From Phymatolithon calcareum (Eukaryota > Rhodophyta > Florideophyceae > Hapalidiales), in the NCBI GenBank assembly GCA_977006965.1, contig OZ345353.1, positions 620,001 through 684,000 on the forward strand: a stretch of DNA of 64,000 nt, written 5' to 3'. Numbering within the stretch: the stretch's first letter is position 1; each line of letters begins with the position of its first letter. Positions 48,382 to 57,755 of this stretch are shown piece by piece. Both the position numbers and the translations under genes were made by a program. Under the pieces are notes generated by a model. It did not search any database and was not told where the DNA came from. It worked only from the letters and a program-made list of their open reading frames with translations.

Positions 48382-51213
48382 TTACTTTCCTCGCGACAAA
48401 ACATTCTCCAACTTGGTATCTTCCGCCGTCGGTTGCGCTTGCTCGATCTTTTCACCAAGTTCTGCAAAAATCAAAAAATACTCTCGAATTTTCGCCAGTT
48501 GGATGTCCCCAGCACAAATCCCAAGTCCTCGGACAAGCACCTTTTCTTCTTCCTCCACATGCTGGAATCGATGCTGTGTTCTTTTATCCGGGAGCGATGA
48601 GACGAGATATTGCAGAGTATCTGACGAAATCGACCAGTCCAAAACAACGTGCTGTCGTTCCGAATATACCCTCGAAATGCCCAATGCCTTCGCCATGAGC
48701 TTTAACTCCAGCACGCTAAAATGTAGTTTGGTGGGGGTCGGTAGCTTTCCAAACTTGGATTCAAGCATGTTGGCTATACTAGCCAGTTGCTTCGCCGATG
48801 TTGCGCTTGACATGGATGCATACGCCATCATTTTGAGATCTGGATCGCCGATGTACTCTGTCGGAATGAAGGATGCCACGGGGAGGCAAATTTCACAGCA
48901 ATTGACGACTGGCATTGATAATGGAATCGGTTCTCCTGTGCGCGCGAACTCTAGCTCCTCCGCAAGCATACGCGCATACTCTTCAGGGCCCACTGATGTA
49001 TTCCCGTGCTGCTCCACGCCAAGCACTGTACCAACACCGCGCATTTCCATATCCTTTTGCGCAATGACAAAACCTGATCCGAGGTTGCTATTCCTCTCGA
49101 GTGTTGTCAGACGAACCTCTGCGGCACTTCGATCTCCCGACCCTGTCTTATTGAACAGAAGCCATGCATAAGCCTGTGTACTGCATCGTCCAACTCGTCC
49201 ACGAAGTTGATGCAATTGTGCAAGCCCAAATCTTCCCGCATCCTGCACAATCATGGTATTAACTCGCGGAAGATTGATTCCATTTTCAATAATGGTCGTA
49301 CAAACCAAAACATCGTATTCGTACTGCGCAAATGCCCAGATTTTTCGCTCCAAATTACTGGTAGATCCATGCGCTACAATGACGCGCAAGTCTGGAAAAA
49401 GATCGCGTATCCAATTCGCAGCAACTTCAATGCCTTCGATACGCGGTACAACAAAAAACACCTGTCCCCCACGATCAACCTCCGTTTGAATTGCGTTTCG
49501 TACAACGCCCGCACCGCTCGGCACAACGCGAGTGATGACTGCCTTTCGTCCTGGCGGCGGTGTTCTCAACACGGAGGTATCCTTTAACCCGCTGAGAGCG
49601 AGATGCAAGGTGCGAGGAATGGGTGTAGCAGACAGAACCAAGGTATCGACACCACGATATCTGACTCGTAGCTTTTCTTTCTGATTCACACCCCACCTAT
49701 TTTCTTCATCCACGATTAGAAGTCCAAGATCTTTAAACCGGATATTATCGCCAAGTAACATATGTGTGCCGATCGCGATAGACATTTCGCCCGTAGTAAG
49801 CAGTTCACGTTCCTCAATGACGACAGAGCGTCGTGCAAACCGAGTAAGACAAGCTATCCTGATATCCGGAAATGATTTCTCAAAACGATCACGAAACGTT
49901 TCGTAGTGCTGTTGTGCGAGAATTGTTGTCGGTGCCAGAAGCGCAACCTGTTTCCCAGCCGCGAGCACGCGGAACGCTGCACGCATGGCCACCTCTGTTT
50001 TCCCAAACCCCACGTCACCGCACAACAATCGGTCCATGGGCCTGTCACACTTTGACAGATCGTCGAGCAATTGATCAGTGGCCCTCTTCTGATCGACGGT
50101 AAGCTGAAAGCCACACGAATTACTGAATCGTTCCTCCGCCTCAAGATCAACGGGAAAAACATTACGCTTGAGCGTGAGACGGTTTGTGTAGAGCGCGTTA
50201 AGATTCACAAGCTGTTGACGAATTTTGGCACGAGTTTTGACTCGCGCATTATGTTTTGATTTCCGGCTGCGCGTATTTCGACCAGACTCTGACATACCGA
50301 AACCCATGGAGCCAGAGAGGGAATCCAATCTTTCCGGGATTCTGTCCTCTTCCACCACGTTGAGAAGATCAAGATGTGCAAGTGGGACATATACATCTCC
50401 ATCCCGATATTCAATCACTGCAAATTCTTTGCGTAATTGCGGCTCCTGCCGTTGTCCCACGTTTCTCTTTTCCACCGTTCTCTCCAACCCGCGAAATCGA
50501 CCGTATCCGTGTTTGGCGTGCATGACAATTACACCAGGCGTGAGAAAGTTCCCGCTACTTCCTTCAAGAAGTGACTTGGCGCGCTTCACGTCCTTAGCGG
50601 TCTGTCTTGAAACTCTCTCTGCATATGGAACAGATGATTCCTTTGTCGTTCGCGCAGGCGGCCTCACACTCGGCATCTTTATCGCCGTCCGCTTACTTCC
50701 ATTTTTTGACGGTGCCGGTGGGGCTTCTGGAGCGACACCGCCGAACAGGTCTGCCGCCGATAATTTCTCCCCCGCAAGCTGCCGCCGACGCGTCTCCTCC
50801 TCGTCGTCCTCGCGACGATTGGTTTTTCGACGACGCTCCACTAATTTCTGCGCACGACGCAACTCGGCAATAGTGTTCGGCGTAGTGCTTCGGGTCGAAC
50901 TGCCACCATCACCCTCAAGCGCTTCGCGATCGAGAGCGGGTAAAATATATTCTTCGTCTGCGGAAGTTGAGCGTAGTCGGGCCACGAGACGTGGGCGGCG
51001 GCGCACACATCCGTTGTCGCGTGCACGACGTAAGGGGCGACGCGGACCGGACACGAAGTCCCGATGTTCGCAGAGGGACAGCGGGAGTGGCCCCACAAAT
51101 GCGTCCATGGCATACCCGGATGCCGTCGGTCGCGGTGCGGCGGTCAGCACTGTGGTCGCGTAATTGACGGTGTGAGAGGAGGCGGAAACATGATGATCGG
51201 GAGATGTGTGCAT
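48382..51213 (-). CDS. mfd: Transcription-repair coupling factor Mfd, probably plastid-targeted
   Basis: The protein has 943 residues from ATG 51213. Mfd removes RNA polymerase stalled at DNA damage and recruits excision repair. Order: a Ser/Thr/Arg-rich N-terminus without acidic start (likely plastid transit peptide), an acidic linker, an RNA-polymerase-interacting (CarD-like) domain from about residue 225 (GVIVMHAKHGYGRFRGLE), SF2 helicase motif I GDVGFGKT (399-406), motif II DEEN, motif III SATPIPRTL, motif VI QLRGRVGR, and a C-terminal TRCF domain. The UvrB-like domains of bacterial Mfd are missing, as in plant homologues. DEENRWG replaces the usual DEEQRFG. The target polymerase would be the plastid-encoded bacterial-type enzyme. 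Confidence 0.9.
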   Translation of the reverse strand: MHTSPDHHVSASSHTVNYATTVLTAAPRPTASGYAMDAFVGPLPLSLCEHRDFVSGPRRPLRRARDNGCVRRRPRLVARLRSTSADEEYILPALDREALEGDGGSSTRSTTPNTIAELRRAQKLVERRRKTNRREDDEEETRRRQLAGEKLSAADLFGGVAPEAPPAPSKNGSKRTAIKMPSVRPPARTTKESSVPYAERVSRQTAKDVKRAKSLLEGSSGNFLTPGVIVMHAKHGYGRFRGLERTVEKRNVGQRQEPQLRKEFAVIEYRDGDVYVPLAHLDLLNVVEEDRIPERLDSLSGSMGFGMSESGRNTRSRKSKHNARVKTRAKIRQQLVNLNALYTNRLTLKRNVFPVDLEAEERFSNSCGFQLTVDQKRATDQLLDDLSKCDRPMDRLLCGDVGFGKTEVAMRAAFRVLAAGKQVALLAPTTILAQQHYETFRDRFEKSFPDIRIACLTRFARRSVVIEERELLTTGEMSIAIGTHMLLGDNIRFKDLGLLIVDEENRWGVNQKEKLRVRYRGVDTLVLSATPIPRTLHLALSGLKDTSVLRTPPPGRKAVITRVVPSGAGVVRNAIQTEVDRGGQVFFVVPRIEGIEVAANWIRDLFPDLRVIVAHGSTSNLERKIWAFAQYEYDVLVCTTIIENGINLPRVNTMIVQDAGRFGLAQLHQLRGRVGRCSTQAYAWLLFNKTGSGDRSAAEVRLTTLERNSNLGSGFVIAQKDMEMRGVGTVLGVEQHGNTSVGPEEYARMLAEELEFARTGEPIPLSMPVVNCCEICLPVASFIPTEYIGDPDLKMMAYASMSSATSAKQLASIANMLESKFGKLPTPTKLHFSVLELKLMAKALGISRVYSERQHVVLDWSISSDTLQYLVSSLPDKRTQHRFQHVEEEEKVLVRGLGICAGDIQLAKIREYFLIFAELGEKIEQAQPTAEDTKLENVLSRGK

Positions 51214-51593
51214 CGTTGAATTAGATGGGGAGGACACGTGAGTGATGATTGGTTAACAACAGCCCAGAAGAACGACGAATGTGGTCCAATTGTGAACCGA
51301 TTAAGCCAATTAGGACTGTTGTTACCGTTTTGCCACAATTGAGTCTCGCTCATCGATTTTACCCACCTGCTCATCTTTTGCAATGGCGTTGCAATCGAAC
51401 CGAAAAAGGTAACATGGTTCCTGCACTGTCTGAAAAGCTTATTCGGATATAGTGCTAGACTTTGCTGACAAAGAAACCAGCCTATCTGGAAGTTATTGAG
51501 CTTCAACAAGAATAGTTTTATCCAGCTCCCCTGTGAACCTAACAAACCGGCCATACCAATGGCCTACATTACTTGCATGGTAAAAATTACTTA
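51214..51593. other. Mfd 5' flank / Sel1-like E 3' flank, duplicated block
   Basis: About 380 bp that recur almost unchanged at 60430-60814 between the Mfd fragment and Sel1-like copy F. It must hold the Mfd promoter and the terminator of the Sel1-like gene. No gene inside. Confidence 0.6.
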
Positions 51594-54500
51594 TCACTCA
51601 TCTTCTATGACCTTCAGATACGCCAAACAGTCTTCAACTTCTTCCAACGTAATAGTCCAGGGGATAGAATCTCCCAGTTCTGAGCTCCTCAAATTGTGGA
51701 TCCTGAACTTCATAATTTGTTTCCTCAAAATGTGGAGCCCCGAAGTGTCAGTCTCTGGACTGCGAAGTCGCTTCATAAATTTCTTGCTTTTCTCTTCATT
51801 TCGAATGCCTGCATCACCGCACTTGTACATCACAGCCAGATTGAACAATGCGATCGGGTGCTGGTCCTTATCAATAGCTTGTTTGTAAAGTTCCTCCGCC
51901 CGTTCCGCATTGCGTTCAACTCCGTTACCCAAATCGTAGGCGACAGCAAGATTATTCATTGCTGTGCTGTCCTCGTTTGTAATTGCCGATTCCAAAGACG
52001 GTACATCATTCCCTTCCGCTTGATTTCCATTCCGCAAGACAGCCATGTTGGAAAGAGCTGTGGAGGAGCCGAGGTCAATGGCTTTTGAGTAGTTCTTTTC
52101 AGCTTCCGATGTATTCACTGGGACACGTACGCCACCTAGGTGATGTATTAATCCAATCTGATTGTACATCTGCTCATCTTGTAGCCCTTTTGCCAATATT
52201 GCTTCGAAAACTTGTAGTGCGTATTCCGGATGCTTTCCGATTCCAATAGAGCTCTGATCTCTTTGCTCTTCTTCCACGAAAAGTTTTACAAAAGTTCTTT
52301 CCAGCCGTTTCCCGACAAAAGGGTGATCGCCACGACCGAAACGACCCGTCTCCGTGCTCAGTAACCTTGCTATCTTAGGCTTGTCTCGAGATACACAAAA
52401 ACCTTTCCTAAGAAAGTAGCCAATATAGAAAGGGGATACGCAGACGCCATCTTCTGGGTAACCTGACACGAAAGAAAGGCCATAATGAAGCATTGCCGTT
52501 CCTGCCAGATGCCTCCGCACAGCGTCGCCCGTCTCCATGTACACACTTAGATGGCCGAGAGCAAGGTGCAACCTCATTTCGGCTGCCGGGTAGTTATTAC
52601 GTTCAAGAAAAGGAATCACCTGTTCGAGTGCGATGATTGCTTCATCCGAAACAGCGTTGATTGGCCCGTCTTGGTAAAACAAACAATACGCTTTCAGCAC
52701 TCCGAAGTCAGGAATTCTGGTTGCCTCGAAAACTCGCCCCGAACAGCTAGCAAGTCTTCCGAAATCAATTCTTTTGACACCGTCGAACGCCGGAATGTTG
52801 ATTCCATGCATGCCGACCCACCAATTGGACGACATGCTGCGGTGTACATCCGGCAGCTTAGAACGCAGCTCAGGAATGTTTTTCAGACAAATATTGATGC
52901 TGTGCTCCAGAGCTTCTTCATGTCCTTCATCGACAATGCACCCCCGAAATATTTCCAGTGCCTCCTCTTCGCGGCCATCTTGCAGAGCACTAATTCCATC
53001 CAAGTAGGAAGGACTGTCGACGTTATTGGACTGAAAGTGATTTTCCAGTGCATTCTTCAGATCCTCAACTCCTTCTTCCTTTACGAACCATAAATGACCC
53101 AGTTCAAATAGAGCGATCTGAGGTGAATAGGGAGGCCACCCTAACCAAATATGGAAAGGGATTAATTTTCCACGCGCATTTCCACAAACGCCGTCAACGG
53201 GATCTGAAAGCTTAACTTCTTTCGCTCTGCCGTCAAAACTCTCATGCTCCGAAATCATCCGACTAAGTCTCCATTCTTTCTGTGCACACATTCTGCCCAT
53301 AAACGCATCCTTCCAATCCTGCCACTTGAAAATTCCCGAATCCACCTCCAGCCACATCGTCATCTGCTCTGATTCAACATCCAATTCCACCGCAATTCTT
53401 ACATCTTGAGGTCCACCAACCGGTGTCATTATGAATCGTTTTGGAAAATCAATCACATTGCTCCCATCCTGTTCGACAGCATTACGAGACGTTTCTGCCC
53501 ATTGTTTCACACACAGCGAAGGAAATCCAAGAATAAAAAGCATAATCAGCGCTCGTGAGTTTCGCAGGTCCCCCTCTTTCAGTTCAACTTCTCGTTGTAT
53601 CTTCCACTGCAAGAACGATTGAACTTCCCAAGCAAGTCTCATGTTGAAGCTATGGACAAACTTCACGTCGTCGACACTCGTGCATGCCGAACACAGTTGT
53701 TTGCTGCAAGTAAAGCTTAACTTATCGGTCGATACACTTGCCATCCAACCGTCACTGTCGCATTGTGTGTCTTCGACCCATTTGGCCAGTGTTGATCTGA
53801 CGAGCTCAATTGCACATCCGATAAACCGACCTGTATCTTTCTTTTCGATGTTCCCCACATCCCATTGAAGTCGAGAAGTTTCAAGATCATATTGCCGCTG
53901 GAACACAGAAAGGTCTGCATCCTGTGTATAAATGGGCTTCAATCCTGCAAGGAAATCCTCAAGTTTCTCTCCGTTATCCAAGGCGATATAGTTTTCGATA
54001 TGAAAGCTTTCTTGAAGCAGTGCGAAGCCATTTCCTCCAACTGGATGTAAGTCGTTTTCGTACCGCAATGCATGTCCCCAGGGAAGTGTCTCGGCAAACT
54101 CAGATACATCATTCTCGCTATCGCACCCAATTTGATACATCAAAATGCCCACTAGGCGTTTGTGAAGGCTCTCCCGCAGTGGAGCATACTTATGAGGATT
54201 GAAGTTGACGCTGAAGTTAGGGTCTTGTATCATGAGCTTCGAAAAACAGGCCAGCTGCACTGCACTCACATTCTCGACCGCTGTTCTCTCTTCGTCCCCG
54301 AGCTTGTTCAGCAAAGTTTTGTCCCAATCGTCTCTCACCGCGTCTTTTATAGTCGCCTCCTGATCGCGAAAGTTCAATTTGCCATTCTCGCAACCCTTGC
54401 CTTTGAAAGGCAGTGGATTTTCTTCGCCCACATCAATCGTGGATGGGCAATAGATATGTGGCGCAATGCAGTACTCATGGAATGGAGAAAACAGAGAAAC

Positions 54501-55568
54501 GAAATTCTTCGTAGACCCGTCTGAAGTCACTTTTCCGTGCGTTTTGTGGGAAGCTGCTAAGACTGCAACACTTCGAGAAAGGAACAACCGTTCCGTTTCC
54601 TCGGTCCCGTTCTCTGGCACTTTCTCTAAGCGCCTGGTGTCCACGAGCCATGTATGTCCAAACTTTGCCAAGAATGACACCACCCAACGAACTGAGCATT
54701 CTTCCGGTACCTTTGATTTCAAAACCGATGCCACAAGTCGCGCCGCTAAACTGTGCCTTTCGTGTCTTTCGTACTTGGAGCGATTGAAAAGAACAGCACG
54801 AATTGGGAGGACAGTGCTGGTAAACTCATTGTCAATTAGCGAATTGTTGACAACCATAAGACGGTCCACTGTCCTCTTGACATTTATCAATTTTTCGGAT
54901 GCGTAATCCTTATTCGAAATGATAACATTGCCAATCACAGTTGTCGAGGACCCCTTTAAGACTGACATGCACTTCGTCCTCAATTTCGCCCACAGCTTCG
55001 TTACGGCATCCACATAGGGTACTGCATAATTGACATCAGATACTTCCGCGAGAGTGTAAGATTCTGTACCATCGGACGACGTGGTTGATTCTGAACCATC
55101 GGACGACGTGGGTGATGCGCGCCTCCAGAAAGTGCATTTATTCCAGAGTCCTGGAATAGGATTCTTCTTAAACCACGGTCTGCTGTGTAACGAGCATTCT
55201 GGCACGGGGTATCCAAGCTTGATGAGACACGTTAGCGCACGAATATTCCAGTTCGTGAACTCATAAAGTTGGATGAGACCCCAAACGCTTCGAAGTACGT
55301 GGTAGGTGTTGAATACTGCCACTGTGATTGCCGCCGCCGCCTCCTTGTGATCGTTGTGCTTCACTTGAAGAAAAATATAGAAGAGGACATAGGCAAGACA
55401 GGGTACTGAGATGCACAGCTGGATCATGCCATTTCGACGTGTATCGTGGATCGTCCTCCACTTTTCAGTGATGAAGTCCAGACCGTGGATGAAGGCGAGG
55501 GGGATGAATGCGGCGGCATAGACGGAGTAAACAATGATCCCACTGTCTGCGAGTTCTTTGATTGGCAT
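51594..55568 (-). CDS. Sel1-like repeat membrane protein, copy E (complete)
   Basis: The protein has 1324 residues from ATG 55568 (MPIKELADSGII). It has the same plan as C and D: three N-terminal hydrophobic segments, Ser-rich decamers (two instead of three), a central region with a KGKGC motif (first Cys of KCKGC lost), and C-terminal Sel1-like repeats (NNLAVAYDLGNGVERNAERAEELYKQAI). It is clearly more diverged from A-D than they are from each other, and closest to F. It is in the opposite orientation to the A-D array and adjacent to Mfd. Its upstream flank is split by a transposable element at 55717-56515, which may alter expression. Confidence 0.9.
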   Translation of the reverse strand: MPIKELADSGIIVYSVYAAAFIPLAFIHGLDFITEKWRTIHDTRRNGMIQLCISVPCLAYVLFYIFLQVKHNDHKEAAAAITVAVFNTYHVLRSVWGLIQLYEFTNWNIRALTCLIKLGYPVPECSLHSRPWFKKNPIPGLWNKCTFWRRASPTSSDGSESTTSSDGTESYTLAEVSDVNYAVPYVDAVTKLWAKLRTKCMSVLKGSSTTVIGNVIISNKDYASEKLINVKRTVDRLMVVNNSLIDNEFTSTVLPIRAVLFNRSKYERHERHSLAARLVASVLKSKVPEECSVRWVVSFLAKFGHTWLVDTRRLEKVPENGTEETERLFLSRSVAVLAASHKTHGKVTSDGSTKNFVSLFSPFHEYCIAPHIYCPSTIDVGEENPLPFKGKGCENGKLNFRDQEATIKDAVRDDWDKTLLNKLGDEERTAVENVSAVQLACFSKLMIQDPNFSVNFNPHKYAPLRESLHKRLVGILMYQIGCDSENDVSEFAETLPWGHALRYENDLHPVGGNGFALLQESFHIENYIALDNGEKLEDFLAGLKPIYTQDADLSVFQRQYDLETSRLQWDVGNIEKKDTGRFIGCAIELVRSTLAKWVEDTQCDSDGWMASVSTDKLSFTCSKQLCSACTSVDDVKFVHSFNMRLAWEVQSFLQWKIQREVELKEGDLRNSRALIMLFILGFPSLCVKQWAETSRNAVEQDGSNVIDFPKRFIMTPVGGPQDVRIAVELDVESEQMTMWLEVDSGIFKWQDWKDAFMGRMCAQKEWRLSRMISEHESFDGRAKEVKLSDPVDGVCGNARGKLIPFHIWLGWPPYSPQIALFELGHLWFVKEEGVEDLKNALENHFQSNNVDSPSYLDGISALQDGREEEALEIFRGCIVDEGHEEALEHSINICLKNIPELRSKLPDVHRSMSSNWWVGMHGINIPAFDGVKRIDFGRLASCSGRVFEATRIPDFGVLKAYCLFYQDGPINAVSDEAIIALEQVIPFLERNNYPAAEMRLHLALGHLSVYMETGDAVRRHLAGTAMLHYGLSFVSGYPEDGVCVSPFYIGYFLRKGFCVSRDKPKIARLLSTETGRFGRGDHPFVGKRLERTFVKLFVEEEQRDQSSIGIGKHPEYALQVFEAILAKGLQDEQMYNQIGLIHHLGGVRVPVNTSEAEKNYSKAIDLGSSTALSNMAVLRNGNQAEGNDVPSLESAITNEDSTAMNNLAVAYDLGNGVERNAERAEELYKQAIDKDQHPIALFNLAVMYKCGDAGIRNEEKSKKFMKRLRSPETDTSGLHILRKQIMKFRIHNLRSSELGDSIPWTITLEEVEDCLAYLKVIEDE

Positions 55569-55700
55569 TGTGTAGAAGCTTGGAAAACGGATGAAAATGA
55601 ACGGCGAAGGTTCAGAAATGGGCGATCGATAAAGCGACGATGCGGTTTTGGTTCAAGCGCCTGCCGCACAGCAGCGGCAGTAGAAGAAGAGTCGACATGG
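55569..55700 (-). promoter_or_regulatory. Conserved 5' flank of Sel1-like gene E
   Basis: Read on the minus strand it shares GCGGCAGGCGCTT, AACCAAAACCGCATCGTCG and AGGGTTTCCAT with the flanks of C and D. Conservation ends at the insertion point of the MITE just upstream. Confidence 0.4.
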
Positions 55701-55716
55701 AAACCCTATTGCCCTG

Positions 55717-56515
55717 CATGGTCTGAGATTCGCGTAGAAACCACAGTGAACGTTAACGTGAATGAATATTCGCTAATGTTCGCTTTGAAAAATATAATGA
55801 ATATTCACTAGAATAAAGTGAATGAAATGGGAATGAATATTCTCTTGTGACATGACAGTGAACTGAATGTAAATGAATATTCGATCTAACACATTGAAAT
55901 GAACTGAATGTGAACGAAATTCGCGAACATTCGCGAATGATTCACGAAACTTTTCCGAAAACTGACATAATTTTGATTCGTCGCGCTCTGCCCACACGTG
56001 TGGTACGACCTTAATCGGCGACATGGTGTCTTCTGCTGTTGAAATCGCCATGAAATTATGTTAACAGCTGTAAATTTCGTGGCGATTTCAACATCGTCGT
56101 ATCATAAGCTGCATCAACTGCAAGGGGAGCTTTCATCCCATCCATTCTGCCAATTCTCCACATGCGCTCGCACACATTTTGTTGGGATACTTCAATACCG
56201 TAGATCCTTGGTCCACATATGTCCCTGGTCCGGGGGCACACATCTTATCAAATGGCGCAGTGGTCCCTACACATTCGCTAACGTTCGCGAATGTTCACCA
56301 GATTCAACCTCGGCGAACTGAAAGTGAATGAATGCTCACTGATAAAAAATTGCTGAATGTGAACATGAATGAAAAATTCGTGAATGTTCGCTCAGAGTGG
56401 ATTTACTGAATATTCGCTAAGGGGGCTTGTGTGAACGTGAATTCGACATTCGCGAATAATTCATTCGTTTATTCACGAATTTATTCGTGAGGAGCTAGGC
56501 GAATCTCAGACCCTG
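55717..56515. mobile_element. hAT-like MITE (799 bp) inserted upstream of Sel1-like gene E
   Basis: The ends are inverted repeats, CATGGTCTGAGATTCGCGTAG and the complement of CAGGGTCTGAGATTCGCCTAG as read inward (19 of 21 match, split here across two ends). Flanks are TTGCCCTG (55709-55716) and TTGCCCAG (56516-56523), a 7/8 match to an 8-bp target duplication. Subterminal arrays of GAATATTC and TTCGCGAATG occupy about 55750-55960 and 56270-56490. The centre has a ~20-bp stem (56038-56092). It encodes nothing recognisable. It is a different family from the pair at 3419-5346. Confidence 0.75.
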
Positions 56516-57755
56516 TTGCCCAGCATTTACCAGGGATGCTGTGGCAGGCGAGATATAATGATAAATATCGGATTTTCCAAAAATCATTGATTCTGGAGTT
56601 CAGACGAAGGATTTTCTCAGCGACGCGGACATTCATGGCCTTCGCATCGGCAATTCCTGGGGAACCTATGGGTTCACGCTCCGCGTCATCCAGATAAGGA
56701 GAAAAGACAGGCGAACACAGCAATATGAAAATGGGAACCATCGCCCACATGAACACGTTTCTATACTAAGGCAAAGTCACTGTAATCTCATTTTTTTCTC
56801 CAATTTTTCTTCGTTTTTAGTGCTGTTTAGCCAGGTACCTTCTATGTGGGCGATCTCTTTCGCCCGTGAGGGAACCCGCAAATCCTGACATCCAAGCTTT
56901 ATGGAGAAGTACAGCAATTAGTAGAATACATTCACGCTGATGACGGAGTCGTGAACATATTTCTATACTAGCTTTAAAGTGATGAGTCGAACCGAGAATC
57001 GTGCAACAGAGGCCAGAAACGCAGAAATGAGTTTTTTTCCGTCGCCATCATAAGTTATCATATTTTTTGCCCCAGCCACAAACTGGCCAATTTTTACCAG
57101 TGAGTGCCAGTCTTCTGGGGCCCCCTGGCCTGGGGGAGACAGGCAATTAACTAGCGCTTTGGCCATCTCGCCCACATTATGACGACGTGAGACTAATCGC
57201 CATTGACGACTCGCGACATGAATCCCGCTTGCGGGGGTCATTCAGGGGTCCAGTACACAGTACTTTCAATTTCTCATGGCGATGTGTTCCGTTGGTTGTT
57301 GGGCAGCTGTGCAATGATGTGAAAGTTAGGGATATCGAAATAATAATGTAAATTAAAGGGCGGATCATGTGCGAATGTTGTTAGAATCCCTCTTAGGACA
57401 GTCAGGGAAGCATGGTTGTGCGCGTTTCCATTCCACTTAGTCGAAAGAAGTATTGTGAGAGGCCGTAAAGCCGTTGGACAGAGCTACCATATGCAAACGG
57501 CACATACGCCAGGATAGGTCTTAAGTCGTTCTTGAAATTTTTTCGAGCACCTCCGTCCCCGCAAAAAGTAGAGGTTTTGGAGCTGCCTCAACCATTGAAA
57601 ATCTTCTTATTTGTGTTAGTTGAGGGAGAACATGAGGAAGATCGTGTTCACAGACGGCGTTCTATGCATACGCACTCCTGGTTAATACATATAATAAGAA
57701 AAGAAGGAACCGCAACTCAAACCTATGTGTCTGCACACTTCACTTTAGCCCTATC
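56516..57755. other. 1.2-kb gap, no gene recognised
   Basis: Two short minus-strand frames (56481-56756, with a hydrophobic start, and 56963-57241) show no recognisable domain. This is where the original promoter of gene E may continue beyond the MITE. Confidence 0.4.

Noticed and set aside
50225-51163. 312-codon plus-strand frame opposite Mfd
   Set aside because: It is Arg/Ser-rich shadow sequence of the Mfd N-terminal coding region; the minus-strand frame carries all recognised domains.
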